Shown: positions 8,129-16,754, counted from the first letter of the stretch. The stretch: DNA of 64,000 nucleotides from Corynebacterium cystitidis (GCF_900187295.1 NZ_LT906473.1:1922001-1986000), one strand, 5' to 3'. Made by a program: numbers and translations. The notes: generated by a model from the letters alone, not told the origin.

Positions 8129-8305
8129 TTACGCGTCAAAAGCAACATCGTCGACTGACATCGCCGCAAGCTCCCTCATCTGAGGAGGATTTTCGATGGT
8201 CCCTCTCGCCTCACATTTTCTCTTGACGATTAGTTGTGCCGCTGCAACCTGAGCCTTGGTAGGTGGTCGCTTCAGTGTCGTCGGTTTCTCATCCGCTGTA
8301 GTCAT
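8129..8305 (-). CDS. Small hypothetical protein (58 aa)
   Basis: A 58-residue product with the pattern PTKAQVAAAQLIVKR followed by PPQMRELAAM. From memory, similar short helical proteins occur in actinobacteria. The ATG at 8305 overlaps the end of the upstream 84-codon frame by 17 bases, which suggests coupled translation of a two-gene unit. Low complexity and short length keep confidence moderate. Confidence 0.45.
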   Translation of the reverse strand: MTTADEKPTTLKRPPTKAQVAAAQLIVKRKCEARGTIENPPQMRELAAMSVDDVAFDA

Positions 8306-8543
8306 CGAAAAGGATAGAAGCGTCGATAAGCTCCTCTTCTGCGAAGTCGGGGTCCAGATGCTCGTCCAGGGAATTAAGGAAAGCAAGACCCTGAAAGCAC
8401 TTTTCCTCCTTAGGAACCCTCCAGAAAAGCCTGTTTTCGCGGTCTCCGAACGCAGCCACCTCCCAGCACGTGAACCGCCCACGTGAAACGAAACCACCAC
8501 CGAGGGCGATACTCATGCAGGCACACGTGCCCCGATCACACAT
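8289..8543 (-). CDS. Small hypothetical protein (up to 84 aa), first of an overlapping pair
   Basis: The frame has possible ATGs at 8543 and 8516. The C-terminal 50 residues (from FWRVPKEEKCFQGLAF to ASILFDDYSG) look like a genuine acidic globular tail. The N-terminus looks less convincing. It could be a small regulatory protein, a toxin-antitoxin member or a gene remnant. It is divergent from the AccD gene, with about 30 bases between starts. Confidence 0.4.
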   Translation of the reverse strand: MCDRGTCACMSIALGGGFVSRGRFTCWEVAAFGDRENRLFWRVPKEEKCFQGLAFLNSLDEHLDPDFAEEELIDASILFDDYSG

Positions 8544-8575
8544 GAACCACCGTGCACGACTTAGACTGTGAGATT

Positions 8576-10093
8576 ATGACTGCTTCTCAACCCGATTTGA
8601 AAACTACCGCTGGCAAACTAGCAGATCTGCGTACCCGCCTGGAGCAGGCGCAGGCCCCGCTGGGCAGCGACGTTATTGAATCCACCCACGCCGCAGGCAA
8701 CCAGACGGCCCGCGAGCGGGTGCAGGAGCTTCTCGACGAAAACACCTTTACCGAAACCGATGCCCTAGCAAAGCACCGGGTCGAAGAGTACGACATGGAC
8801 CGCCAACAGCCCCTGACTGACGGAGTTGTCACTGGTTATGGGCAGATCGACGGGCGCCGCGTGTGCGTGTTCTCCCAAGACCCCACCATTTTTGACGGCC
8901 AGCTCGGCGAGGTCTACGCCGAGAAGATGCTCAAGATTTATGAGCTGGCTACCAAAACAGGTGTGCCACTGGTAGGCATTTATGACTCTTCAGGCCCACG
9001 CTTCCAGGAAGGCGTGGTCACCGCCGCCATGTACGCGAAGCTGCTGCGTGCGGCCACGGAGGCGAGCGGTTTGATTCCGCAGATCGCAGTTGTTGCGGGC
9101 GCTACTTCCTCTATTGCAGCGCTCCAGGTGCCACTGGCGGATCTCACCATCATGGTTGAGGGTGCAAACGTGCACCTGGCTGAAGCAGAGATCGTGGGGA
9201 AGGTAGCTGGCAAGCCGACAACAGCGGAAGAACTGGGTGGCTCAGATGTGCACGCGCACACCACCGGACTGGTGTCCCTGGTGGCACCTACTGATAAGCA
9301 CGCGATCGCCCAGGCCCGCGAAGTCATCAGCTTCCTGCCGGTGAACAACCGCGCAGACGCCCCGATTGCCGAGGCGCCAGACAACGTGGACACCACCGCG
9401 CTAAACACGTTCATGCCAGACAACGATGAGGCCACCTATGACGTACGCGAGATCATCAAGCAGGTCACCGATGGCGATCTGCTGGAGCTTAAACCCGATT
9501 TCGCCGACAATATTGTCACCGGCTTCGCGCACATCTCCGGCCGCGCGGTGGGTATTGTGGCCAACCAGCCGCAGAGCCTGGCGGGTTGCCTCACCGCCGC
9601 CGCAGCAGACAAAGCGGCGCGGTTTATCCGGATGTGTGATGCGTTCAACCTTCCCATCGTGAAGTTTGTGGACTCCCCCGGCTTTGTGCCATCACAAGAA
9701 GAGGAACACGCGGGCGTCGTTACGCGCGCTGCGGCTCTGGCGTATGCGTACGCTGAAGCCCAGGTAGGCACGATCACTGTGGTCACGCGCAAAGCACTCG
9801 GCGCAAGCTACGTGCTCATGGGCTCCAAGGACTTGGGCGCTGACTTTGCGTTTGCGTGGCCTACGGCGCAGATCGCGCTTGCCGACGCCCCCACGGCTGC
9901 TGAAAAATTAGCCACGAATGTGGAAGAATACGCTGAAGCCAATACCAACCCGTATGTGGCCGCGGAGCGCGGGCTGATTGATGCGGTCATTGAGCCGAGT
10001 GCTACCCGCACCCAGGTCACTGAGGGCCTGCGCCTGCTGGAACGTAAGGTGCTGCACCCCCGCCCGAAGAAGCACGGTAATATTCCGCTGTAA
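8576..10093 (+). CDS. Divergent acyl-CoA carboxylase beta subunit (AccD/DtsR-like)
   Basis: A 505-residue carboxyltransferase of the AccD/PccB family. The start at ATG 8576 gives the family N-terminus (TTAGKLADLR). It ends KKHGNIPL, like corynebacterial DtsR proteins, and lies 21 nt before accE, the position dtsR2 has in C. glutamicum as I recall. The N-domain has GPRFQEGV, but the oxyanion-hole motif normally written GxCAGG is GATSSI. In the C-domain GAYCVMGSK is nearly kept (GASYVLMGSK), whereas the following VMGASGAVGF segment is gone and the protein is about 30 residues short there. It may be a non-catalytic partner of another AccD, or carboxylate an unusual acyl-CoA. A dtsR1-like gene and birA are not in this window. 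Confidence 0.85.
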   Translation: MTASQPDLKTTAGKLADLRTRLEQAQAPLGSDVIESTHAAGNQTARERVQELLDENTFTETDALAKHRVEEYDMDRQQPLTDGVVTGYGQIDGRRVCVFSQDPTIFDGQLGEVYAEKMLKIYELATKTGVPLVGIYDSSGPRFQEGVVTAAMYAKLLRAATEASGLIPQIAVVAGATSSIAALQVPLADLTIMVEGANVHLAEAEIVGKVAGKPTTAEELGGSDVHAHTTGLVSLVAPTDKHAIAQAREVISFLPVNNRADAPIAEAPDNVDTTALNTFMPDNDEATYDVREIIKQVTDGDLLELKPDFADNIVTGFAHISGRAVGIVANQPQSLAGCLTAAAADKAARFIRMCDAFNLPIVKFVDSPGFVPSQEEEHAGVVTRAAALAYAYAEAQVGTITVVTRKALGASYVLMGSKDLGADFAFAWPTAQIALADAPTAAEKLATNVEEYAEANTNPYVAAERGLIDAVIEPSATRTQVTEGLRLLERKVLHPRPKKHGNIPL

Positions 10094-10114
10094 GGATCAA
10101 AGGAGAATTCACCG

Positions 10115-10321
10115 ATGACTAGCCCAATGTTTAAGGTGCTCAAGGGCAACCCCAGCGACGACGAGCTGGCGGCGCTGACCGCCGTGCTCACGTCCCTGTA
10201 TGTAGAAGCCACCAAGGCAACAACTGAGACAGAACGCAACCTGTGGGGCACCCCAGAATCGCGCCTGACCAACCAAACCCTGTACAACCCGGCTGCTTTC
10301 AGCTCGGTGACTTTTTACTAA
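10115..10321 (+). CDS. accE: Acyl-CoA carboxylase epsilon subunit
   Basis: A 68-residue protein with FKVLKGNPSDDELAALTAVL, the conserved opening of actinobacterial AccE. This small subunit holds AccBC and AccD together in propionyl-, acetyl- and long-chain acyl-CoA carboxylases. The ATG at 10115 follows AAGGAG. It lies 21 bases after the AccD stop, so the two are co-transcribed. The C-terminal WGTPESRL stretch is also typical. Confidence 0.9.
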   Translation: MTSPMFKVLKGNPSDDELAALTAVLTSLYVEATKATTETERNLWGTPESRLTNQTLYNPAAFSSVTFY

Positions 10322-10344
10322 GCCTTTTTTGCTAAGCCCCGCTG

Positions 10345-10405
10345 CGGTCGATGAATCTTGCCATAAACCCGATTTTCGGGCCGTTTTGAGAAGATTCATC
10401 GACCG
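10345..10405. terminator. Long inverted repeat between convergent genes
   Basis: Perfect 15-base arms, CGGTCGATGAATCTT (10345-10359) and its complement (10391-10405), enclose 31 bases. The loop itself contains a hairpin, CCCGA TTT TCGGG (10368-10380). It sits between the accE and ccdA-like stops, and the right arm includes the stop codon of the latter. A bidirectional terminator is the simplest reading. The lack of a T-run after the outer stem and the length of the arms are unusual. Confidence 0.6.
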
Positions 10406-11226
10406 GACTTGCTAGCTCTCTTACTGCCCCACCACACAACCCCCACCACGGCCAGGACACCGAGTAGCAGCCACACCAGGCCATCATTCACAGAGCCTGC
10501 CACATCCAGCGCCCACAGCTCGATGGAGTTACGGGTGTCTGCATCCAACCAGCTGCTCAAAGCTCCCGTGCCGTGTGTGAGCAGGAAAATCAGGCCTACC
10601 ACCACAAACATGGCACCGGAGATCATCTGCACAGAGTTGGTGCGCACCGGCCCAAAACTCACCTCACGTCCGCGCAACCAGGCCATGTTGCCCACATCAC
10701 ACCTGTCCCACAGCGCTGCCATCACGAACAGCGGCACCGCCATGCCCAGCGCATACACCGCCATGATCGCAGCCCCATAAAATGCAGAGCCACTCACGGC
10801 TGCCGTAGTCAGCACCGCTCCCAGCAATGGCCCGGCACAAAACCCGGCAAACCCGTACACCGCGCCTAAAGCAAATATGCCCAGGGTTCCGGCGCCACTT
10901 AGCCGCGCCTGCATGCCCGCAGCCCCTGGTAGCCGGAACCCACCTCCGAAGAAGGCGTAGATGCCCAGCAGGATCATCACTACCCCACCCACGGTAATCA
11001 GGGTGTCGCGGTGGTTCACCGCCAGCGCTCCCAGGCCGCCCAGCCCAGTGCCGATCGGCACCAGCACCACCGCCAGCCCTAGGAAAAACACCAGGGTTTT
11101 CCCCAATAGTTGCCGGGTGCTGGCAAATGCGTAGGCGAAGAAGGCGGGCACCAGCAGCGCCGAACACGGACTAATCAGGCTGAGCACCCCGGCGAGAAAA
11201 GCCCCAAACAGTCCAACACTTAGCAT
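10396..11226 (-). CDS. CcdA/DsbD-type transmembrane thiol-redox protein
   Basis: A 276-residue membrane protein with about seven helices. The two family cysteines are in SPCSALLVPA (helix 1, near residue 20) and GFCAGPLLG (near residue 128). CcdA-type proteins pass electrons from cytosolic thioredoxin across the membrane to extracytoplasmic thiol oxidoreductases, for example in cytochrome c maturation. The C-terminal extension with a further helix is longer than in minimal CcdA (about 200-240 aa). It is convergent with accE, with maf divergent on the other side. No resB/resC partner is visible here. Confidence 0.8.
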   Translation of the reverse strand: MLSVGLFGAFLAGVLSLISPCSALLVPAFFAYAFASTRQLLGKTLVFFLGLAVVLVPIGTGLGGLGALAVNHRDTLITVGGVVMILLGIYAFFGGGFRLPGAAGMQARLSGAGTLGIFALGAVYGFAGFCAGPLLGAVLTTAAVSGSAFYGAAIMAVYALGMAVPLFVMAALWDRCDVGNMAWLRGREVSFGPVRTNSVQMISGAMFVVVGLIFLLTHGTGALSSWLDADTRNSIELWALDVAGSVNDGLVWLLLGVLAVVGVVWWGSKRASKSGR

Positions 11227-11296
11227 TCCAGCTCCTTTGCGCGGCAGGGGTCGTCGAAAAGCGTGAGTCTAGATTCTACCCGCTAGGATTTAACAC

Positions 11297-11893
11297 ATGT
11301 CTCCGCGTCTTGTGCTTGCCTCGCAGTCCCCGTCGCGCCGCATGATCCTCGAATCAGGCGGTGTCACCCCCGTGGTCCGGCCTGCGGACATTGATGAAGA
11401 CGGCCTGCTTGCGTCGCTTATCGACGAAGAACCCGCCACCAAGGTTGCTGCCCTGGCTCAGGGGAAAGCCGAGGTGATTGTGCCCGAATTCCCCGACGAT
11501 GTAGTTGTGGGGTGTGATTCGATGCTGCTGCTGGATGGGCACTTGGTGGGCAAGCCTCTTACTGTTCAGCGCACCATTGAGCGGTGGAAAGCGCAGCGTG
11601 GCAAGACTGCGCAGCTGCTCACCGGGCATGCCGTGTGCTATCGGGGGCAGTGGAAGGTGGAGACCGTGTCTACCGCGGTGCACTTCGGCAATGTTTCCGA
11701 CGCTGATATTGAGGCCTACGCGGCGTCCGGCGAGCCGCTGGGCTGTGCGGGTGCTTTTACGTTGGAGTCATTGGGCAGCTGGTTCATTGACGGGATCGAG
11801 GGCGATCCCACCAGCGTGATCGGGATTTCCCTGCCACTGTTGCGCCGCATGGTGTATTCGTTTGGGCTCAACGCCTCTGACTTCTGGAGCTAG
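11297..11893 (+). CDS. maf: Maf-type nucleoside triphosphate pyrophosphatase
   Basis: A 198-residue Maf/HAM1-fold enzyme that hydrolyses non-canonical or excess nucleoside triphosphates to monophosphates. The signature ASQSPSRRMILE is at residues 8-19, the catalytic-loop acidic residue is in VVVGCDSML, and the QAGAF-like motif appears as GCAGAFTLE near 155. Maf lies near accE in C. glutamicum too. It is followed after 6 bases by a membrane protein gene, so probably co-transcribed. Confidence 0.85.
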   Translation: MSPRLVLASQSPSRRMILESGGVTPVVRPADIDEDGLLASLIDEEPATKVAALAQGKAEVIVPEFPDDVVVGCDSMLLLDGHLVGKPLTVQRTIERWKAQRGKTAQLLTGHAVCYRGQWKVETVSTAVHFGNVSDADIEAYAASGEPLGCAGAFTLESLGSWFIDGIEGDPTSVIGISLPLLRRMVYSFGLNASDFWS

Positions 11894-11899
11894 CAGGTC

Positions 11900-13021
11900 G
11901 TGCGCCAGGAACGTGTAGACGGCCTTGATCTTGCCCGCGCCATTGCCATCTTTGGCATGTTTGTGATGCACAGCTTCTACCACCAGGACCCAGACAACTG
12001 GTTCTACCGGCTGTTTCAAGGCCGCTCCACGATCTTGTTTACGGTGCTGGCGGGAGTGTCGGTGATCTTGATGTCGCGCACCCGCACTGTCGGCGCTTCG
12101 CTTACGCAATTTGTGGTGCGCGGGCTGCTCCTGGTGGCGCTGGGTCTGACGATCACCACTGCAAATACCGGCCCGATTGTTATCCTCACCACCTACGGCG
12201 CGCTCTATCTGCTGGTGGCTCCCCTGCTGTTCCGCGCGCCCGGCTGGCTGCAGGCCGTACTCGCCGCCACCGGCGCTTTGCTCTTTCCGTGGTTGTCGAT
12301 GCTGTGGCGCACCCATCTCCAGCCCGGCGAGGGTGCCGTGCCCACCTGGCCCATGCTTATCGACGACCCCTCCCGCGCTCTCGAGCTCTTGCTTGTCACA
12401 GGTGGTTTTCCAGTGCTTACATTCGCGCCGGTGTTTGTTGCCGGGATGGCTACGGGTAATGCTCTGGTGAAATGGCGCACCGCCTGGGACGGGCTGATCG
12501 GTATCGGTGGTGTGCTGGCTGCGGCGGGGTTGTGGCTGTCTTCGGTGTTTTTGTCGCGCAGTGGGTTCGTCGATAAGCAGGCTGCCCGTGGCGTGGAACT
12601 TGAGGAGTTCACCGCGTTGTTGCGCAGCGCTACGGGTGTTACCCCTGTTGATGATGCCGGTTGGCTTTGGGTTTATGTGCCGCATTCGGGGTCGGTGGCG
12701 GAACTGATCGGCAGTATTGGCACGGCGCTGCTGGTCATTGGCGTGTGCGTGCTGGTGTGTCTGTGGCGCCCGTTCAACATTCTTGTGTACCCATTGCGCG
12801 CGGTGGGGCGCATGCCGCTTTCGGTGTACACCGCCCACATCGTGTTTTTGGGCTGGCTTTCCTCGCGCGGCATGAATCTTGCGTGGGTGGAGTGGTCCTG
12901 GGTGAACCTGCTGGTCCCGCTGGTGTTCGCGCCGGTGTGGTTGTTGTTTTTCAAGCGCGGTCCGCTGGAGATTGTGCAGCGGCAGGTCCTGCGGACAACC
13001 GACCCAGACCCTCGGCCATAG
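11900..13021 (+). CDS. Multi-spanning membrane protein, DUF418/HGSNAT-like
   Basis: A 373-residue protein starting at GTG with about 8-10 transmembrane helices. The N-terminus RVDGLDLARAIAIFGMFVMHSF is the hallmark of DUF1624/DUF418 proteins related to membrane acyltransferases (heparan-alpha-glucosaminide N-acetyltransferase fold). The C-terminal segment with GRMPLSVYTAHI fits DUF418. It may transfer acyl groups to a cell-envelope sugar; the substrate is unknown. It sits 6 bases after maf. Confidence 0.75.
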   Translation: MRQERVDGLDLARAIAIFGMFVMHSFYHQDPDNWFYRLFQGRSTILFTVLAGVSVILMSRTRTVGASLTQFVVRGLLLVALGLTITTANTGPIVILTTYGALYLLVAPLLFRAPGWLQAVLAATGALLFPWLSMLWRTHLQPGEGAVPTWPMLIDDPSRALELLLVTGGFPVLTFAPVFVAGMATGNALVKWRTAWDGLIGIGGVLAAAGLWLSSVFLSRSGFVDKQAARGVELEEFTALLRSATGVTPVDDAGWLWVYVPHSGSVAELIGSIGTALLVIGVCVLVCLWRPFNILVYPLRAVGRMPLSVYTAHIVFLGWLSSRGMNLAWVEWSWVNLLVPLVFAPVWLLFFKRGPLEIVQRQVLRTTDPDPRP

Positions 13022-13072
13022 CCTGCTGTAGCCTGCCGGGGCTGGCCGCAGCTGACCGGGGCGTCACATTCA

Positions 13073-13118
13073 GTCGACAAATCCCCTATCCACCTGAACC
13101 AAACCGGCATTTGTCGAC
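13073..13118. repeat. Inverted repeat with 10-base arms
   Basis: GTCGACAAAT (13073-13082) and ATTTGTCGAC (13109-13118) flank a 26-base loop between two plus-strand genes. It could terminate the DUF418-like gene or serve as an operator for the DUF3151 gene 75 bases downstream. A direct repeat TGTCGCCGGT (13125-13134 and 13141-13150) follows. Confidence 0.5.
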
Positions 13119-13192
13119 CACATCTGTCGCCGGTACAGTATGTCGCCGGTCTGACAAGCCCCCCGCTCAGCGATCGCAGGTACCCTGGGCAC

Positions 13193-13594
13193 ATGGAAAT
13201 TAATGACATGCTCGCCCCTGCCCCACTTCACCTGCCTGAGGATCCCGCTACCGGTAAAGACCTGCTTGCCGACGACACGGCCTATGCGCATCCTGATTCG
13301 CCGAGCGTGTGGGCTGCTCGTGCCGAAAAGGAACTGGATGACGGCGACACCCTGATCGCCTACGCATACGCGCGCACCGGGTACCACCGCTCCCTTGATC
13401 GCTTGCGCGCGAATGGGTGGAAGGGGTGGGGCCCGGTGCCTTTTTCTCATGAGCCGAACCAGGGTGTGCTGCGTGCGATCGCAATGTTGGCGTTGGCCAG
13501 CAAGACAATCGGCGACGACGCCGAGTATGACCGCTGCCGCGGCATGCTTTCCGACGCTGACCCTGCTTCGGTAGAGCAGTTGCTAGGAAGCTAG
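13193..13594 (+). CDS. DUF3151 family protein
   Basis: A 133-residue soluble protein typical of actinobacterial DUF3151. The family core AYARTGYHRSLDRLRANGWKG and GPVPFSHEPNQGVLRAI lies at about residues 62-102. The function is not known. ATG at 13193; the upstream region holds the two small repeats described above. It converges with the DUF4282 gene. Confidence 0.85.
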   Translation: MEINDMLAPAPLHLPEDPATGKDLLADDTAYAHPDSPSVWAARAEKELDDGDTLIAYAYARTGYHRSLDRLRANGWKGWGPVPFSHEPNQGVLRAIAMLALASKTIGDDAEYDRCRGMLSDADPASVEQLLGS

Positions 13595-13610
13595 AGCTGC
13601 CCTACTCTTC

Positions 13611-13645
13611 AAGGCTTTAAAGCTTCTTAGCCTTTAAAGCTTCTT
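13611..13645. repeat. 14-bp direct repeat at a convergent gene end
   Basis: CTTTAAAGCTTCTT occurs at 13615-13628 and 13632-13645, with AAGGCT (13611-13616) and AGCCTT (13629-13634) able to pair. The second copy covers the last codons of the DUF4282 gene. It may act as a weak bidirectional terminator. Confidence 0.35.
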
Positions 13646-14368
13646 GTTCTGTTCGACGAGTTCGCCGGTGTTTTGCGCGGTGCGGACCATGGAGACATAG
13701 AACTCTAGGGCCACACGCGCGCCGATCACGCCGATGATGAAGAGGATACCGCCGAAGATGATGCCACCCAACAGGCCGAGGAGACCAAGCCCGAAGCTTT
13801 CGGCGAAGCCTGCCAAACCAGCAAGAATCATGAATAGCCAGAAAAAGGCGTGCATGATGATGAAGATAATGTAGATTATCTTCACGAATTTGATGGTGAC
13901 AAAGTGCTGGAACGAGAAGTCGAACAGTGCACTGAACAGGCCTTTTCCCTCTCCAGCTAGAGCGCTGCCTCTGCCGCCACCAGCGTAGTTGGTGGCGGTG
14001 TTTCCTGCGTCATACTGGCCCGCATCATACTGGCCCGCATCATACTGACCTGCACCGTACTGCTGGTTCTGGTCGGGCTGGCCATAGCTTGGCTGGCCAA
14101 AACCTGACTGCCCATAGCCTGGCTGGCCAAAACCTGACTGGCCATAGCTAGGCTGCCCATAGCTTGGCTGGCCAAAACCTGACTGCCCATAGCCTGGCTG
14201 CCCAAAACTTGGCTGACCGTAGCCGTCCTGCGCGTTAGCAGAGTCGCCATAGTTCGAACCGCTGTAGCTAGAGTAGCTCTGGCCGTCCTGATGGCCGTCC
14301 TGATTGCGGTCTTGGCCACCGTCCTGGCTATTCTCGTCGCGGTTGGTGGGGTCATGTGGTGTCGTCAT
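13634..14368 (-). CDS. DUF4282 membrane protein with Gly-Gln-Pro-Tyr repeats
   Basis: A 244-residue protein in two parts. Residues 1-130 are a low-complexity, hydrophilic tail with about a dozen pentad units of the form [15 protein letters not shown], then three AGQYD units. Residues 145-235 hold the DUF4282 domain with two or three membrane helices ([17 protein letters not shown] and [15 protein letters not shown]). The tail is presumably cytosolic and disordered. Its coding DNA is repetitive (about 14020-14220) and likely to vary in length between strains. The function is unknown. Confidence 0.8.
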   Translation of the reverse strand: MTTPHDPTNRDENSQDGGQDRNQDGHQDGQSYSSYSGSNYGDSANAQDGYGQPSFGQPGYGQSGFGQPSYGQPSYGQSGFGQPGYGQSGFGQPSYGQPDQNQQYGAGQYDAGQYDAGQYDAGNTATNYAGGGRGSALAGEGKGLFSALFDFSFQHFVTIKFVKIIYIIFIIMHAFFWLFMILAGLAGFAESFGLGLLGLLGGIIFGGILFIIGVIGARVALEFYVSMVRTAQNTGELVEQNKKL

Positions 14369-14496
14369 CCTTGTGGAATCCTTCTCTCATTGTGAAAACG
14401 GACAAAACCACCCAGCAGCTTAACTGACCTATGGGCTGCCCGCTAGGGGCTGCCGAAAAAGGTTCAGCAGGGTGTGCGTCGTTAAGCGAAACGTCG

Positions 14497-15558
14497 TTAA
14501 GCGTTCGCTGCCTCAACGCGAGAGATTGCCTCTGCGGCAACCTTTTCCTGGATGCCCATATCCAGCTCAGAGGTGAAACCCACACAGGAGCAGTTGATCT
14601 CGCCGAGAACGTAGGTGTCGCCGCCGTCTTCAGCATCGTCGAGCATGAAGTCTGCGGTCCAGATCAGTGGCACCACTTCATCGTCGGAAAGCTTCTCGGC
14701 GATCACTGGGCGAGCCTTTGCGAACATGTCCATCAGCTCCGGCCAGGACTCGGGCTTGTCGTAGGAATACTTCGCGCCAGAAAATAGTGTTGCGGAGAAG
14801 TTATCGCCGCCTTCAGCTGGCTTCTTGTGCACGATGAAGACAGGGTCATCGCCTACCAAAAGGATGCGGATCTCGCCTTCGACGATGCGTGGCATAAACC
14901 GCATGTCAACCAGCATGCCGTTGTCACCAATAATGTACTGTTCACAAAAATCCATGAACTCGCCAAGGGTGTAGTCGTGGGTCTGATTGTCCACCGCCTC
15001 GGTGCACTTCAATGCGGTGTCTAGCGACAGTGCGGTGCCAGGCTCGACGGACTCAGCGAGGTCCTTGTCTGCCAAGCGCACACGCCAGATACCGGAGCCG
15101 GTGGAGCCGCGGTTCTGTTTGAGCACACGCTCGCCGTGTGACAATGCGGTTGGGAAGGTGTTTTTGAAGTCCTCAACGTCGTAGTATGCGGCGGTGTCGT
15201 CCGGAACCAGTGAGGTGTCGGTGAGCTTGACCAGCGCGTCTTTCGCACCGTACGCCATCATGTCAGCCGGGGTGGACATGCCGACGAGGCCTGCGTTCGA
15301 CAGCTTGGTCAACAAGTCGAAGTAGCCTTTCTCACCACCTGGGATGTTGCCTGGGTTGACACGGGAGATGTATGCGTCAAAGTTTTCGGAGACGGTCTTG
15401 AAGATCTCTTCCGCTTGATCTGGGTGGTAGTAGATGACTTCGGAGTGCCAGCCGTTGTCCTTGATCGCGTTGACAATGGGCATGGTGTCCTTGCGGTGGC
15501 CGTCGTCTCCCTTGTCGGAGCCGCCTTCTACCTCGAATACGACGATTGCTTTTTTCAC
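14497..15558 (-). CDS. Cj0069-family protein (ATP-grasp-like)
   Basis: A 353-residue protein of the Cj0069 family, whose fold resembles ATP-grasp ligases. Features seen are a Rossmann-like N-terminus (KKAIVVFEVEGGSDKGDDGH), the nucleotide-loop-like KQNRGSTGSGIWRV (about 143-156), and the metal-ligand-like LGEINCSCVGF near the C-terminus. No substrate is known. The gene has its own upstream region on the minus strand and converges on nothing close. Confidence 0.75.
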   Translation of the reverse strand: MKKAIVVFEVEGGSDKGDDGHRKDTMPIVNAIKDNGWHSEVIYYHPDQAEEIFKTVSENFDAYISRVNPGNIPGGEKGYFDLLTKLSNAGLVGMSTPADMMAYGAKDALVKLTDTSLVPDDTAAYYDVEDFKNTFPTALSHGERVLKQNRGSTGSGIWRVRLADKDLAESVEPGTALSLDTALKCTEAVDNQTHDYTLGEFMDFCEQYIIGDNGMLVDMRFMPRIVEGEIRILLVGDDPVFIVHKKPAEGGDNFSATLFSGAKYSYDKPESWPELMDMFAKARPVIAEKLSDDEVVPLIWTADFMLDDAEDGGDTYVLGEINCSCVGFTSELDMGIQEKVAAEAISRVEAANA

Positions 15559-15826
15559 CGGGGTCCTTTCCTCGTGGTATTTAATCGGTTGCGGCGACCA
15601 ACCTACTCAAATTTACCTTTTAATTGATCGCTTCTTGATTGGATTTTATTGCCCGTTATGGATTGGTGCTTGACTAGAAGAGGTTTTAGTTACCAACGCC
15701 ACATGCTTGAACTCGGTCACACGTGGACGTCGGCACGCCCGTAAATCACAAAGAGCGGGTAATGTTGCCCAGTGAACTAAAGGATCTATCAAAGTTTCCA
15801 GCAGGTACCCCTTGAGGAGTAATTTT

Positions 15827-16720
15827 ATGGCTATCGAGTTTGATACAAATCCGGCGTATGAGAAATTCGCACATCCTGAACGCGTGGTTTCCGCATCATG
15901 GCTGTCCGCACGTCTTGGTACTCCTGGCCTGCGCGTTGTCGAGTCGGATGAAGACGCTTTCCTGTATGATATCGGCCACATTCCCGGCGCGGTGCGCATC
16001 GATTGGTTGAAGGACCTCAATGATCCTGTCACCCGTGATTTCATCGACGGGGAGGCTTTTGCCAAGTTGATGAGCGATCGTGGCATTTCGCGCGATGACA
16101 CTGTAGTGATCTACGGGGATCAGTCCAACTGGTGGGCGTCCTATACTTTCTGGGTTTTTGAGCTGTTCGGCCACCCCGATGTGCGCCTGCTCGACGGTGG
16201 CCGCGACGCCTGGATGGGTGAGGAGCGCGACACCTCCTTTGCGGTGCCTGATCTTCCCACCACTGACTATCCGGTGGTGGAGCGCAATGATACGCAGATC
16301 CGCGCGCTTGTCGACGACATTCAGGCGGGCACGCGATCGTCGTCAAGCGATCATGCACTTGTGGATGTGCGTAGCCCGAACGAGTACACGGGCGAGACCA
16401 AGATTAATGGCTCGGATAGTTTCCCTGGCGCGCTGCGTACTGGCCATATCCCTGGCGCGGTGAATATCGCGTGGGGTGATGCGGTGTACCCGAATGCTCG
16501 CTTCAAGTCCTATGAGGAGATTGCGGAGGCGTACAAGGATCTGGACCCGAAGCAGAAGACGGTGGTGTACTGCCACCTCGGTGATCGCAGTGCACACTCG
16601 TGGTTTGTGCTGAAGTACATCCTGGGTTTTGAGCAGGTGTTGAATTATGACGGCGGTTGGGTCGAGTGGGGCAACATGGTGCGCATGCCTATTGCCACTG
16701 GCGACACGCCGGAGATTTAA
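15827..16720 (+). CDS. sseA: Thiosulfate sulfurtransferase (rhodanese)
   Basis: A 297-residue, two-domain rhodanese of the mycobacterial CysA2/SseA and corynebacterial ThtR type. The N-domain has DIGHIPGAVRIDW. The catalytic loop YCHLGDRSAHSWFVL lies near residue 248, with Cys as the persulfide carrier. ATG 15827 is preferred over one five codons upstream because GAGGAG (15814-15819) is correctly spaced. It precedes accBC by 165 bases, an order also found in C. glutamicum, where thtR neighbours accBC. Confidence 0.85.
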   Translation: MAIEFDTNPAYEKFAHPERVVSASWLSARLGTPGLRVVESDEDAFLYDIGHIPGAVRIDWLKDLNDPVTRDFIDGEAFAKLMSDRGISRDDTVVIYGDQSNWWASYTFWVFELFGHPDVRLLDGGRDAWMGEERDTSFAVPDLPTTDYPVVERNDTQIRALVDDIQAGTRSSSSDHALVDVRSPNEYTGETKINGSDSFPGALRTGHIPGAVNIAWGDAVYPNARFKSYEEIAEAYKDLDPKQKTVVYCHLGDRSAHSWFVLKYILGFEQVLNYDGGWVEWGNMVRMPIATGDTPEI

Positions 16721-16754
16721 GGGGCGCACCTGAGTAACAGGGAGGTGGAAAGTG

